DNA of 64,000 nucleotides from Bradyrhizobium sp. CCGE-LA001 (GTDB taxonomy: Bacteria > Pseudomonadota > Alphaproteobacteria > Rhizobiales > Xanthobacteraceae), in contig NZ_CP013949.1 of NCBI RefSeq assembly GCF_000296215.2, positions 2,411,501 through 2,475,500 on the forward strand, read 5' to 3'. The notes under the pieces were generated by a model. The model saw nothing but the letters and a program-made list of their open reading frames with translations, did not search any database and was not told where the DNA came from. A program made the translations under genes and the position numbers. Position 1 is the first letter of the stretch, and the number at the start of each line of letters is the position of its first letter. Positions 30,648-39,377 of this stretch are shown one piece after another.

Positions 30648-31625
30648 ATGTTTTCGGTATTCGTTCCCTCCGAGTCCTCGCTCAAGAAGGCCGTCATCGA
30701 GGATCTCTCCACCCTGCCGGAGAACGCGGTCTGGATCGACCTCGTCAATCCCAGTGCGGCCGAGGACAAGGCGGTGGAGCGGCTGGCCGGCATCGCCATT
30801 CCGACCCGGGAAGACATGCAGGAGATCGAGATCTCCAGCCGCCTCTACATCGAGAACGGCGCGCGCTACATGACCGCGACGCTGATGTGCCACTCCGATA
30901 CCGACATGCCCAGGACCACGGCGGTGACCTTCATCCTCGGCGACCACCGCCTGGTGACGGTGCGCTACGATCTGCCCAAGCCGTTCGCTCTGGTGGAAGC
31001 CAAGCTCGCCCGCTCCTGCACGCCGGCGATCACCGGCGAGATGGTGCTGATGGAGCTCCTGGACGCCGTGATCGACCGCTGCGCCGACATCCTGGAGCGC
31101 TGCGGTTCCGAGATCGACCAGGTCAGTCACGACATCTTCGAGCCCGAGAGCGAGCGCCACGGCCATGCCAAGCAATATTCCCAGATCCTGATCTCGATCG
31201 GCCGCAAGGGCGACCTGACCTCCAAGGTTCGCGAGAGCCTGGTCTCGATCGGCCGCGTCGTCACCTTCCTGTCGGCGGTGGTCGAGGGCGTGAAATGGTC
31301 CAAGGACATGCGCGAGCAGCTCAAGACCATGCAGCGCGACGTGGCCTCGCTGACCGACCACGCCTCCTATCTCTCCAGCAAGATCACCTTCGTGCTCGAC
31401 GCCATGCTCGGCGTCGTCAATCTCGAGCAGAACAACATCATCAAGCTGTTTTCGGTCATGGCCGTTGTCCTGATGCCGCCGACGCTGATTGCCTCGATCT
31501 ACGGCATGAACTTCAAGGTGATGCCGGAGCTCGAATGGATCCACGGCTATCCGATGGCCCTGGTGATGATGCTGATCGCGGCGATCGTCCCGTACTGGAT
31601 CTTCAAGTTCAAGAAGTGGCTGTGA
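30648..31625 (+). CDS. corA: CorA-family magnesium/divalent cation transporter
   Basis: The 325-residue protein has a large N-terminal cytosolic domain and two C-terminal membrane helices (LFSVMAVVLMPPTLIASIYG and MALVMMLIAAIVPYWIF) separated by the short periplasmic loop with the signature YGMNF. The basic C-terminus KFKKWL is typical. CorA forms a pentameric Mg2+ channel in the inner membrane. The ribosome binding site GGAG lies 6 bases from the ATG. Zinc-transporting ZntB relatives share the motif, so the ion is inferred. Confidence 0.93.
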   Translation: MFSVFVPSESSLKKAVIEDLSTLPENAVWIDLVNPSAAEDKAVERLAGIAIPTREDMQEIEISSRLYIENGARYMTATLMCHSDTDMPRTTAVTFILGDHRLVTVRYDLPKPFALVEAKLARSCTPAITGEMVLMELLDAVIDRCADILERCGSEIDQVSHDIFEPESERHGHAKQYSQILISIGRKGDLTSKVRESLVSIGRVVTFLSAVVEGVKWSKDMREQLKTMQRDVASLTDHASYLSSKITFVLDAMLGVVNLEQNNIIKLFSVMAVVLMPPTLIASIYGMNFKVMPELEWIHGYPMALVMMLIAAIVPYWIFKFKKWL

Positions 31626-31832
31626 ATCCCCGCCGCTCTCGGAAAATAGCTACCGAGACCTTACGCTATTCGCTGAGACACGGTCGATCGTGTCGCAGAA
31701 TAGAGCGGGATTGCGGCCGCGCGGTGATGCCTGCTCGCCGCCCCAATTCCTCCGGTAAAATTTGAGCGGTGGGCTGAACGTTTGCGCGAAACTTGTCTGC
31801 GATAAGCAGCGTGTTAGCCGCGAGGAACAGCC

Positions 31833-32051
31833 ATGGTTGAAAAACACATAACGACGCCCCGCAACGTCATCGATCTGGCGCACTATCGTCAGGCGGTGAC
31901 GAGCGGCAGGGCGCCGTCGTTGTCGGCGCGCATGTGCCGGCACTGTGGTGCTCCGCTGCTCGACGGCGAGAACGACGACGACTGCTCGACTGCGTTCAGC
32001 ACGGCCGCTCCGCGGCCACGCGAGAGGTCGCGTCGGATTCGACTCGATTGA
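31833..32051 (+). CDS. Small Cys-containing hypothetical protein (72 aa)
   Basis: The product begins MVEKHITTPRNVIDLAHYRQ and contains MCRHCGAPLLDGENDDDCS, a C-x2-C plus a downstream Cys that may bind zinc. The C-terminus is Arg/Ser-rich. The ribosome binding site GAGGAAC sits before the ATG. The combination TTPRNVIDLAHYR...CRHCGAxLLDGExDDDCS feels familiar from short conserved Bradyrhizobium proteins. No function is known. Confidence 0.65.
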   Translation: MVEKHITTPRNVIDLAHYRQAVTSGRAPSLSARMCRHCGAPLLDGENDDDCSTAFSTAAPRPRERSRRIRLD

Positions 32052-32160
32052 GGAACGGGGAGGAAGGGCAGGCGATCCAGGTCTTGCGGCGGCGTTGTCT
32101 GGATCGCCTTGCTTTCCGTCCTTCGCGACAAATCAACCCGCGCTTCACGATCTGCGCGGC

Positions 32161-32532
32161 CTATTCTTCGCTTGGCGAAGCTTGATAAGCTGAAATCGAA
32201 ACCGTCATGCCGAACTCTGCAAGCAGTGCAATGAGTTCGCCGTCGAACGTTGCGCTTTTCATCAGAGGTCCATCCATGATGATTCCGATGTCGAGGTTGG
32301 GCGCCTCCACTTCGTCGGGGTGCTGATGCGCGTAGGCTAGGCCCTCTCTATTTTCGGCGATGAACTGCTTGATTTGTTTCATTAGCTCAGTTCGGCTCGA
32401 CGCATCGGCGACATCGTAGAAAAGCTGCTCGTGCCCATCATCCGACACCTCCTTTCGATAGAAGGGAGCGGTCAGCCGCTTGGCAATGCCATCCTCAAGC
32501 GACCTGCCTACGATCTGCAAAACACACAGCAT
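32161..32532 (-). CDS. Hypothetical cytosolic protein (123 aa)
   Basis: The protein has a protein-like mix of charged helices and beta segments, KQFIAENREGLAYAHQHPDE then LDIGIIMDGPLMKSATFDGE and IALLAEFGMTVSISAY. There is no signal peptide or membrane span. The ribosome binding site GGGGAAG precedes the ATG. Codon use looks less GC-biased than the neighbours, and the gene is isolated between a small Cys protein and a repeat, so recent acquisition is possible. Family not recognised. Confidence 0.6.
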   Translation of the reverse strand: MLCVLQIVGRSLEDGIAKRLTAPFYRKEVSDDGHEQLFYDVADASSRTELMKQIKQFIAENREGLAYAHQHPDEVEAPNLDIGIIMDGPLMKSATFDGELIALLAEFGMTVSISAYQASPSEE

Positions 32533-32636
32533 GGCTTCCCCAAATGCGTGGGATCGGAAAGCGCTTCAGCGCAATTCAATCGGCTTGCCATCGAATGCGG
32601 TCCGTCAAGGTTGGTCACCGCTCGGGATAATTTCAC

Positions 32637-32729
32637 CGTCATTGCGAGGAGCGAAGCGACGAAGCAATCCAGAGTCGTTCCGCAGAGGAGTTCTGGATTG
32701 GTTCATCGCAAGGGCTCCTCGCGATGACG
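32637..32729. repeat. Intergenic palindromic repeat, 'CGTCATTGCGAG' family
   Basis: CCGTCATTGCGAGGAGCGAA at the left and AAGGGCTCCTCGCGATGACG at the right are near inverse copies, with ACGAAGCAATCCAGA and TCTGGATTGG inside. It is the second copy of the 11101-11220 element and shows the canonical form. Confidence 0.8.
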
Positions 32730-32802
32730 CGCGGAAGCAGCAGCCGCCTCACTCCGCTCTCGTGCCCCGGACGCAGCGCCGCGGCCGATACGAAGCATCG
32801 GA

Positions 32803-33561
32803 TCAAACGTGCTGGCCGCCGTTGATGTGGATCTCGGCGCCGTTGACGTAGGATGAGGTGTCCGTGCACAGCACGTAGATGATCTTGGCGACCTCGTCGG
32901 GCGTGCCGAGCCGGTGCATCGGAATCTGCTGGTCGACGATCTTCTCCGTGCCCGGCGACAGGATCGAGGTGTCGATCTCGCCCGGCGCGATCGCGTTGAC
33001 GCGCACGCCGACGCGGCCGAAATCGGAGGCCATCTCGCGCGTCAGTGCGGCAAGCGCGGCTTTCGACGTGGCGTAAGCGGCGCCCGCGAAAGGATGCACG
33101 CGCGAGCCCGCGATCGAGGTGACGTTCACGACCGAGCCCTTGGCCGCCTTCAACTCCTCGATCAGCCCGCGCGCGATCATGATCGGCGCGAAGAAGTTGA
33201 CGTGGAAGACGTGTGTCCAGGTGTCGAGATCGGTGTCGACCGAGCCGAGCCTGGAGCCGCCCGGGCCCTTCGGCGAGATCGCGGCGTTGTTGACGAGGGC
33301 ATGCAGCGTGCCGCCCTCGAGGCGATTGCGGATCTCGGTGATCGCGCGCGCGGTATCCCCGGGATTGCCAAGGTCGACCTGGATGTGGTCCTCAGGGCCT
33401 GCGTCCCACGGGCAGTCCTCCGGAAAAGGATGCCGCGAGCAGGTGATGACGCGCCAGCCGGCCGAGGAGAAACGGATCACGGTGGCATGGCCGATGCCGC
33501 GGCTGGCGCCGGTCAGCAGCAGCGTACGACGCGGCAGATTGGACGAATGCGGCATGGACAT
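32803..33561 (-). CDS. SDR-family oxidoreductase
   Basis: The 252-residue classical short-chain dehydrogenase has TGASRGIGHATVIRF (cofactor loop), ALVNNAAISPKG (NNA), VNVTSIAGSRVHPFAGAAYA (Ser and Tyr, then TSKAAL: Y-x3-K) and INAIAPGEIDTSILS. The C-terminal SSYVNGAEIHINGGQHV is standard for FabG-like enzymes. Cofactor choice is unclear from the acidic residues. It lies 21 bases downstream of pdxH on the same strand, so they are probably co-transcribed. Substrate unknown. Confidence 0.88.
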   Translation of the reverse strand: MSMPHSSNLPRRTLLLTGASRGIGHATVIRFSSAGWRVITCSRHPFPEDCPWDAGPEDHIQVDLGNPGDTARAITEIRNRLEGGTLHALVNNAAISPKGPGGSRLGSVDTDLDTWTHVFHVNFFAPIMIARGLIEELKAAKGSVVNVTSIAGSRVHPFAGAAYATSKAALAALTREMASDFGRVGVRVNAIAPGEIDTSILSPGTEKIVDQQIPMHRLGTPDEVAKIIYVLCTDTSSYVNGAEIHINGGQHV

Positions 33562-33582
33562 CTTTCAAATCGGCCCAAAGCT

Positions 33583-34224
33583 TTAAGGATACATCCGCGT
33601 CTTGGACCACGGCTGGCCGGCCGCGTCACGGCGAAATTCGATGCGGTCGTGCAGGCGGAATGGGCGGTCGTGCCAGAACTCGATGCGCGAGGGCGTGATG
33701 CGCCAGCCGCTCCAGCCCGGCGGCCGCGGTACCTCGCCGATGACGTATTTGGCCGCGACCTTGGCGATGGCCTGCTCGAAGGCGAAGCGGCTTTCCAGCG
33801 CTTCGGACTGCTTGCTCGCCCAGGCGCCGATCTGGGCCTGCTTCGGTCGCGTCGCGAAATAGGCGTCGGCCTCCGCGTCCATCACCGGCGTCACGTTGCC
33901 GCGGATGCGGACCTGACGGCGCAGCGATTTCCAGTGAAAAAGTAACGCTGCCTTAGGATTTGCGGCGAGTTCGCGGCCCTTCTGGCTGGCGATGTGGCTG
34001 TAGAAGACGAAACCCTCGGTATCGAACCCCTTCATCAGCACCATGCGCACATCAGGCAGGCCGTCGGGATCGACGGTCGCGAGCGCCATCGCGTTCGGAT
34101 CGTTCGGCTCGCTCTTGATCGCCTCGTTCAGCCAGGACTCGAACAACGCAAATGGCTCGTTGGCGGCGGTGAAATCACCGGATGTTAAGGGTGTCTGGTG
34201 TTTCATCGATGTCGTGTCGGTCAT
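33583..34224 (-). CDS. pdxH: Pyridoxamine 5'-phosphate oxidase
   Basis: The 213-residue protein matches PdxH well: EPFALFESWLNEAIKSEPND, NAMALATVDPDGLPDVRMVL (FMN-binding Arg), KGFDTEGFVFYSHIASQKGR, LLFHWKSLRRQVRIRGNV, PKQAQIGAWASKQSE and the C-terminal WRITPSRIEFWHDRPFRLHDR (substrate site) ending TRMYP. It oxidises PNP/PMP to pyridoxal phosphate with FMN and O2. It is divergent from, and near its start overlaps, the surface-protein gene beginning about 34182. Confidence 0.95.
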   Translation of the reverse strand: MTDTTSMKHQTPLTSGDFTAANEPFALFESWLNEAIKSEPNDPNAMALATVDPDGLPDVRMVLMKGFDTEGFVFYSHIASQKGRELAANPKAALLFHWKSLRRQVRIRGNVTPVMDAEADAYFATRPKQAQIGAWASKQSEALESRFAFEQAIAKVAAKYVIGEVPRPPGWSGWRITPSRIEFWHDRPFRLHDRIEFRRDAAGQPWSKTRMYP

Positions 34225-34745
34225 GTCCGGAGTCCGAGTTGCGTCCCGCGGCCCAAAACGCGTTGCTGTCCGCTACCGCCCTATATAGGGCATGGGAACG
34301 CGTTGGCCTATCGGCGATCCGGCCGTCAGGCGTCGTCGTGACGGTGATTCTGATCGGGTTCGGTGCCGGCGGCTGCAGCTTTTCACGCAACGACGGCAGC
34401 GCCTATGCCAAGGCCGAGGACAGCGACCTGACCGGCTCGATCGCGCGGTCCGCGAAGGACGCCCCGCCGACCGAGACCGATCTCGCCTTCACCCGCAATG
34501 CCGCCTCGGACGTCCTAAGCAAGGGCGACAAGGATTCCAGCCAGCACTGGGAGAACCCGGAGACGGGGGCGCGCGGCTCGGTGACGCCGATCGCGCAGTC
34601 CTATGCCGCGGAGGACGGCCGCAAGTGCCGCGACTTCCTGGCGAGCTACGTCAACGGCAATACCGAAAGCTGGCTCCAGGGCGCCGGCTGCCAAAGCGGC
34701 CGTGGCCGTTGGGAGATTCATACGCTAAAGCCGTGGCGGAGCTGA
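34182..34745 (+). CDS. RT0821/Lpp0805-like surface lipoprotein; start uncertain
   Basis: The frame from 34182 holds IRPSGVVVTVILIGFGAGGC, a lipoprotein-like signal with GGC, then an Asp/Ser-rich linker and a C-terminal domain with SYAAEDGRKCRDFLASYVNG and GAGCQSGRGRWEIHTLKPW. The paired Cys and final RWEI...PW are typical of RT0821/Lpp0805-family surface antigens, whose function is unknown. The first 14 codons overlap pdxH antisense, so the true start is likely downstream, perhaps a non-ATG codon before IRPSGVV or GTG 34338. A 'GCATGATC' repeat begins right at the stop. Confidence 0.7.
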   Translation: MLRVSGVSSMSCRSCPESELRPAAQNALLSATALYRAWERVGLSAIRPSGVVVTVILIGFGAGGCSFSRNDGSAYAKAEDSDLTGSIARSAKDAPPTETDLAFTRNAASDVLSKGDKDSSQHWENPETGARGSVTPIAQSYAAEDGRKCRDFLASYVNGNTESWLQGAGCQSGRGRWEIHTLKPWRS

Positions 34746-34811
34746 GCATGATCCGGACCCGGAAGGCCGCGTTCGCGAAAAGTGGGAACTGGTTTTCCGC
34801 TAAGATCATGC
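34746..34811. repeat. 'GCATGATC' palindromic repeat, long form
   Basis: GCATGATCCGGACCCGGAAG at the left and TCCGCTAAGATCATGC at the right, 66 bp. It starts directly after the stop codon at 34745. Confidence 0.8.
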
Positions 34812-34932
34812 TTGAATCATCGAGGGGCGGCGCGCGCCCCTAGTTGCAAAAATGCCACTCTCTCCCCACATGATCCAGAGGTGGGGCGGGGAGCCCTTTG
34901 AACAATTCGATATCTTGAAGGAGACGTGACGG

Positions 34933-35898
34933 ATGCGCGACCCCTATGAGGTCTTGGGGGTGCCGCGGAGCGCCAACGCTGCCGCCATCAAGAGCGCCTA
35001 TCGCAAGCTTGCCAAGAAGCACCATCCCGACAGCAACAAGGGTGACCCGAAGGCCGCCGAGCGCTTTGCCGAAATCAACTCGGCCAACGAGATCCTCGGC
35101 GACGAGGACAAGCGCAAGCAGTTCGACCGGGGCGAGATCGACGCCGAGGGCAAGCCGCGCTTCCAGGGTTTTCCGGGTGGCGGCGGTCCGCGCGGGCGCG
35201 CGGGTCCTGGCGGATTCGAGAGCTATACGTTCCGCAGCGGCGGTACCGGTGGCGGCCCGGGCGGCGGCGCGTTCGAGGACATCCTCAACAGCATGTTCGG
35301 CGGCGGGATGCGCGGCGCGCGGCCGGGTGCCGGCGGCGGCGCCCAGTTCGATTTCGACACCGGCGGGATCGGGCTCGATCTCGACGTCAACGTGGCCATG
35401 TCGGTGTCGCTGGAAGAGGCGGTCAACGGCGGCGAGAAGCGCGTCCGGCTGCCCACGGGCAAGGAGCTGAATGTCAAGATCCCGGCCGGCGTCACCGAAG
35501 GCCAGCAGATCAGGCTGCGCGGGCAAGGCGAGAGCGCGCAGGGCCATCCGCCCGGCGATCTCCTGATCACCATCAACATCGCGCCCCATCCGCACTTCAA
35601 GGTCGAGGGCTCCGATTTGCGGATCGACCTGCCGGTCACGCTTTACGAGGCGGTGCTCGGGGCCAAGGTCCGGGTGCCCACGCTCGGCAATGCCGTGGAG
35701 CTCTCGGTCCCGAAAAACACGTCCAGCGGCCGGACCTTCCGCCTGAAGGGCAAGGGCCTGCCGAAAGCCGGCGGAGCCGGGGACCTCTTCGTCGTCATCA
35801 GGATTATGCTACCGGACGGGAACGATGCCGAGCTTGAGGCATTGATGGAAAAGTGGCGGGACCAGCACCCCTACAATCCGCGTAGTGGGGTTGGTTAG
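34933..35898 (+). CDS. DnaJ-like co-chaperone, CbpA type (no zinc fingers)
   Basis: The 321-residue protein has an N-terminal J domain with the HPD motif (AYRKLAKKHHPDSNKGDPKA). A Gly-rich linker follows (GGGGPRGRAGPGGFES), then the C-terminal substrate-binding domains starting LDLDVNVAMSVSLEEAVNGG and ending LPKAGGAGDLFVVIRIML. The four CxxCxGxG zinc fingers of DnaJ are absent, as in CbpA/DjlA-type B J-proteins. It would stimulate DnaK ATPase and hold clients. The ribosome binding site AAGGAG is 8 bases before the ATG. It stands alone, with no dnaK nearby. Confidence 0.9.
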   Translation: MRDPYEVLGVPRSANAAAIKSAYRKLAKKHHPDSNKGDPKAAERFAEINSANEILGDEDKRKQFDRGEIDAEGKPRFQGFPGGGGPRGRAGPGGFESYTFRSGGTGGGPGGGAFEDILNSMFGGGMRGARPGAGGGAQFDFDTGGIGLDLDVNVAMSVSLEEAVNGGEKRVRLPTGKELNVKIPAGVTEGQQIRLRGQGESAQGHPPGDLLITINIAPHPHFKVEGSDLRIDLPVTLYEAVLGAKVRVPTLGNAVELSVPKNTSSGRTFRLKGKGLPKAGGAGDLFVVIRIMLPDGNDAELEALMEKWRDQHPYNPRSGVG

Positions 35899-36222
35899 GC
35901 GTGATCCAACTGAAGGGGTTCTCCCAAGAGGTCTAGAGCATCGTCCGGCAGATGATGCTCATCATATGCCAGAGGCGCGGGTGCGCTTCTCGGCCGATAT
36001 GCTCGACGTGTCGGCTGTCCGGCGGGGCAGGCGATAAATAGGTGCGGCCTCGAGAGGGGGACCAGCGCGGTACCAAAAACCCCAATCGAGGCCGCCCGCG
36101 TCGATCGGCGGATCGAACGCTGCTCATTTTCGCGTGATCATCCGGTGCGATAATGAGACGCGTCGATGTCCTGATTCCAAATTTTCAATGTCGGAATCGA
36201 GGCACCGCATTCATGCGGTTGC
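35899..36222. other. Intergenic region, no gene seen
   Basis: This 324-bp gap follows the J-protein gene and ends at the stop of the anti-sigma gene. It has a small imperfect hairpin, GAGCATCGTC-CGGCA-GATGATGCTC (35936-35960), which may be a relic of the 'GCATGATC' repeat or a transcript end. The 64-codon minus frame inside has no coding character. Nothing else is recognised. Confidence 0.45.
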
Positions 36223-36993
36223 TCAGGTGCCGTTTTTCTCCGCCTGGTCGTACACCGCCTGCGCCACCTTGGTCAGCCGATCGCGGTCGCCGCCGCCGCT
36301 GACGACGTAGCCGACCCCGCGCTCGGCCCAGAACAGCGCGCCGTCCTTGTCCGTTTTGGCATAGCGCATCTGCGTCGCCCCGCTCTCGGTCTTGGTCGCG
36401 TAGATCGTGAACCGCTCGCCCGAGGCGCCCTCATACATCAGGAACGATGCCGGCCCGTTCGGTCCGGGCAGAAGCCGGCCGCCGACGAGCTTCAACCCGC
36501 TCGCCTCCAGGTTCGGCGCGAACACGGTCCAGCCGCAGCGCCGGGTCAGCCAGGCCTGGAGGTGGTCGCGCTCGTTGCCGCCGACCTCGACGGGGTGGCG
36601 GACCTCGACGACATAGAGGCGGTGGGCGTCGAGCGCGTCCGCGGTCAAGCTCTGGAAGGTCGAGGGCGCGTTGGCGGCGCCATGCGCGACCCAGCCGGCG
36701 GTGCCGCCGGCGACGAAGGCAACCAGCACGGCCGCGGCCGCGCCATAAAACCATTGCCGGGGGCGGCGCTCCAGCCGCTCGAGCTCCAGCCGTACCGGCA
36801 CCGGCTCCAGGACGACGGAATCGTAACGGGCGTGCAGCATCTCGGCCATGGCGCGCCAGGACTGCACACGCTCGGCCTCGTCGGGATTGGCGGCAAGAAA
36901 AGCCTCGACATCAGCGCGACGTTCGGCCGGCAGCTCGCCGTCGACATAGGCGTGCAGCTCGTCTTCGGTGATCGGAATGTTGCGGTCGTTCAT
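36223..36993 (-). CDS. Transmembrane anti-sigma factor
   Basis: The 256-residue protein has an N-terminal anti-sigma-like segment (ITEDELHAYVDGELPAERRA, then ADVEAFLAANPDEAERVQSW), a membrane helix (about residues 82-104, WFYGAAAAVLVAFVAGGTAG) and a periplasmic domain with VVEVRHPVEVGGNERDHLQA and LPGPNGPASFLMYEGASGER. This is the layout of predicted transmembrane transcriptional regulators partnered with ECF sigma factors. The sigma gene lies directly upstream on the same strand, so this protein probably holds the sigma at the membrane. The HxxxCxxC zinc motif is absent. Confidence 0.85.
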   Translation of the reverse strand: MNDRNIPITEDELHAYVDGELPAERRADVEAFLAANPDEAERVQSWRAMAEMLHARYDSVVLEPVPVRLELERLERRPRQWFYGAAAAVLVAFVAGGTAGWVAHGAANAPSTFQSLTADALDAHRLYVVEVRHPVEVGGNERDHLQAWLTRRCGWTVFAPNLEASGLKLVGGRLLPGPNGPASFLMYEGASGERFTIYATKTESGATQMRYAKTDKDGALFWAERGVGYVVSGGGDRDRLTKVAQAVYDQAEKNGT

Positions 36994-37096
36994 ATTGGTC
37001 GTCTCTGGCCTTGCCGCCTAAAATGTCCTTCGTAACTCGACGTCGCCCGCCCCATCGGCATGCGGGTGGACGATACGCGATGCATCGACCCTGCCA

Positions 37097-37594
37097 TCAT
37101 TTCACCCGCCTGAGCGCCGGGCGCTCGCCCTCCAGCGACGCCTTGACGTGGGCGCGGGCGCGCGCCAGGCGCGACATCACGGTGCCGATCGGCACGCCCT
37201 GGATGTCGGCGACCTCGCGATAGCTCATGCCCTCCAGCATTACGAGCAGCAGCACCGACCGCTGCTCCTCGACGAGCGTGGCCAGCGCCTTCTCGATGTC
37301 GCGGCCTTCGGCCTCGGTCCCGCTGGCATCCGGATTGTTGTCCGTGAGCGGCATGAATTGCGGCCGCCTCGCCAGCGATCGCCGCCTGTTCTTGTTGAGG
37401 TTGGTCAGGATCGTATACAGCCAGCTCCTGACGTCGCCTCCGAGGAACAGGCGCTCCGAACGCAGCGCGCGCACCAACGTATCCTGCACCAGATCGTCGG
37501 CCGCATCCGCATCGCGCGTGAGCGCGCGAGCGTAGCGGCGCAACGCCGGGATCATGGCTTCCACACTCTGGCGAAACGCATTCATTGCGGTCAT
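37097..37594 (-). CDS. ECF-type RNA polymerase sigma factor
   Basis: The 165-residue protein has sigma region 2 (IPALRRYARALTRDADAADD, LVQDTLVRALRSE, GDVRSWLYTILTNLNKNRRR) and region 4 (LVEEQRSVLLLVMLEGMSYR, EVADIQGVPIGTVMSRLARA). No region 1 or 3 is present, as expected for ECF sigmas. It pairs with the anti-sigma gene downstream and is not EcfG itself, since no PhyR or NepR is adjacent. The first ATG (37594) and a second ATG at 37585 are both possible starts. An ECF-like promoter upstream suggests autoregulation. Confidence 0.9.
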   Translation of the reverse strand: MTAMNAFRQSVEAMIPALRRYARALTRDADAADDLVQDTLVRALRSERLFLGGDVRSWLYTILTNLNKNRRRSLARRPQFMPLTDNNPDASGTEAEGRDIEKALATLVEEQRSVLLLVMLEGMSYREVADIQGVPIGTVMSRLARARAHVKASLEGERPALRRVK

Positions 37595-37632
37595 GACGTC
37601 CGGGTGTTCGGGGCAAGCGCCTCAACGATCAT

Positions 37633-37657
37633 AACACCCGAATGGAACGGCTATTCC
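37633..37657 (-). promoter_or_regulatory. Possible ECF promoter of the sigma/anti-sigma operon
   Basis: On the minus strand GGAAT (37657-37653) precedes TGTT (37636-37633) by 16 bases, the layout of many ECF-dependent promoters. It is about 40 bases before the sigma start, as expected for an autoregulated ECF operon. Weak without experimental support. Confidence 0.3.
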
Positions 37658-37755
37658 GGCGCTCGAAACAGCGTTAACGCCACGTATTAGGACTGTACCG
37701 CGAAGGAGGGCTGGTGTACCTCCAGACCTCAACCCGCGCGATGGGACATCGAAAA

Positions 37756-38583
37756 ATGGCGCAGAATTCAGGTCTAATGCAAGGATTGATGCACGGCAAG
37801 CGAGGCGTGATCCTCGGCGTTGCCAACAACCGCTCGATCGCCTGGGGCATCGCCAAGGCATGCCACGCGGCTGGCGCCGAACTCGCCTTCACCTATCAGG
37901 GCGATGCGCTCAAGAAGCGCGTCGAGCCGCTCGCCGCGGAGATCGGCGGGCTCGTGCTCGGCCATTGCGATGTCACGGACGCTGCATCCATCGATGCCGC
38001 CTTCGCGGTGCTGAAGGAGAAGTGGGGCAAGATCGACTTCCTGGTGCACGCGATCGCCTATGGCGAGCAGCTCGATGGCCGCTACGTCGACACCACGCAG
38101 GAGAATTTCTCCAAGTCGATGCTGATCTCCTGCTATTCGTTCACTGCGGTGGCGCAGCGCGCGGAGAAGCTGATGACGGACGGCGGCTCGCTCATCACGC
38201 TCAGCTATTACGGCGCCGAGAAATGGATGCCGCATTACAACGTGATGGGCGTGGCGAAGGCCGCGCTGGAGGCCAGCGTGCGCTATCTCGCCGCCGATCT
38301 CGGCGAGAAGAACATCCGCGTCAACGCGATCTCGGCAGGTCCGATCAAGACGCTCGCCGCGTCCGGCATCGGCGATTTCCGTTACATCCTGAAATGGAAC
38401 GAGGCCAACGCGCCGATGCGGCGCAACGTCTCGACCGAGGACGTCGGCGGCAGCGCGCTGTATTTGCTCTCCGATCTGTCGCGCGGCGTGACCGGCGAGG
38501 TGCACCACGTCGATTCCGGCTATCACGTGCTCGGCATGAAGCGCCCGGACGCGCCTGATATCTCGTTTGGCGGGAAGGACTAG
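37756..38583 (+). CDS. fabI: Enoyl-ACP reductase, NADH-dependent
   Basis: The 275-residue SDR-like enzyme is FabI: GKRGVILGVANNRSIAWGIA (cofactor loop), AFTYQGDALKKRVEPLAAEI, DFLVHAIAYGEQLDGRYVDT, LITLSYYGAEKWMPHYNVMG-VAK (Tyr-x6-Lys catalytic pair) and ISAGPIKTLAASGIGDFRYI. It does the last step of each fatty acid elongation cycle and is the target class of triclosan and isoniazid. The start is taken at 37756 (MAQNSGL). GTG 37714 is an alternative, with AAGGAGG 4 bases upstream, and would add 14 residues. Likely in one operon with the phosphatase 12 bases downstream. Confidence 0.92.
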   Translation: MAQNSGLMQGLMHGKRGVILGVANNRSIAWGIAKACHAAGAELAFTYQGDALKKRVEPLAAEIGGLVLGHCDVTDAASIDAAFAVLKEKWGKIDFLVHAIAYGEQLDGRYVDTTQENFSKSMLISCYSFTAVAQRAEKLMTDGGSLITLSYYGAEKWMPHYNVMGVAKAALEASVRYLAADLGEKNIRVNAISAGPIKTLAASGIGDFRYILKWNEANAPMRRNVSTEDVGGSALYLLSDLSRGVTGEVHHVDSGYHVLGMKRPDAPDISFGGKD

Positions 38584-38595
38584 CCTTTAGCTCGA

Positions 38596-39195
38596 ATGTC
38601 CGTGCCCACGATCTACTTCCTTCGCCATGGCGAGACCGAGTGGAACGCGCTCGGACGGCTCCAGGGCACACAGGACGTCCCCCTGAACGCAAAGGGCCGC
38701 GGCCAGGCGGTGCACGCGGCTGATGTTCTCGCCGATCTGTTCAGGCGCGAGGGCAAGGACAAGGCGGCGGTGCCATACGTGGCAAGCCCGCTCGGGCGAG
38801 CGCGCCAGACCATGGAACTCGTGCGCGGCAAGCTCGAACTGCCGCCTGCCGACTATTCGCTCGACGACCGCCTGCGGGAGATCGGCTATGGCACCTGGGA
38901 AGGGCTGACACTGGCCGAAAGCGAGGCCTTTGATCCCCATGTCTATGCAAGCCGCCTCGCCGACAAATGGACGGTCGCGCCGGCCGGCGGCGAGACCTAT
39001 GCCGCCGTGCAGCTGCGGATGCTCGACTGGTACGAGTCGCTCCTGGTCGACACCGTCGCGGTGGCCCATGGCGGCACCTGCCGGGCCCTGATGGTGGCTT
39101 TGGGCATCGAGACCCCCGCCAGCGCGGCTGAGCTCTATATCGAGCAGGGCGCCGTCTACGTGTTTCGGGATGGGGGCCTGGAGAAATATAGCTAG
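38596..39195 (+). CDS. Histidine phosphatase family protein (phosphoglycerate mutase-like)
   Basis: The 199-residue protein has the phosphohistidine signature FLRHGETEWN, ASPLGRARQTMEL with the second Arg, and VAVAHGGTCRALMVALG with the second catalytic His. Glu in REIGYGTWEG acts as proton donor in the family. These are small dPGM-fold phosphatases acting on phosphosugars, phosphoserine or cobalamin-type substrates; the exact one is unclear. It starts 12 bases after fabI, so the two are probably co-transcribed. A possible salvage or phosphoserine phosphatase role is only a guess. Confidence 0.87.
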   Translation: MSVPTIYFLRHGETEWNALGRLQGTQDVPLNAKGRGQAVHAADVLADLFRREGKDKAAVPYVASPLGRARQTMELVRGKLELPPADYSLDDRLREIGYGTWEGLTLAESEAFDPHVYASRLADKWTVAPAGGETYAAVQLRMLDWYESLLVDTVAVAHGGTCRALMVALGIETPASAAELYIEQGAVYVFRDGGLEKYS

Positions 39196-39216
39196 GGGCA
39201 GCGGCGCCTCCTCCGC

Positions 39217-39307
39217 CGTCATGCCTGGGCTTGTCCCGGGCATCCACGGACTTCCTTGGTTGCGGCACCCAAGAACGTGGATGGCCGGGACAGGCCCGGC
39301 CATGACG
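39217..39307. repeat. Intergenic inverted repeat, 'CGTCATGGCCGGGCTTG' family
   Basis: CCGTCATGCCTGGGCTTGTC at the left and GGGACAGGCCCGGCCATGAC at the right. The inner CATCCACG and CGTGGATG blocks pair as in the copies at 15916 and 26711. Confidence 0.75.
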
Positions 39308-39377
39308 AACTCCGCAGGCATTTGACCCCCCATCGAGAGCGCGTTACCACTCGCCGGAACCTCACCAGCGAGCAGCG

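Noticed and set aside
35933..36127. Minus-strand frame of 64 codons in the gap after the J-protein gene
   Set aside because: Arg/Pro/Ser-rich translation typical of non-coding GC-rich DNA.
37097..37594. Sigma factor as EcfG itself
   Set aside because: Its partner is a transmembrane anti-sigma factor and no nepR or phyR is adjacent, unlike EcfG loci.
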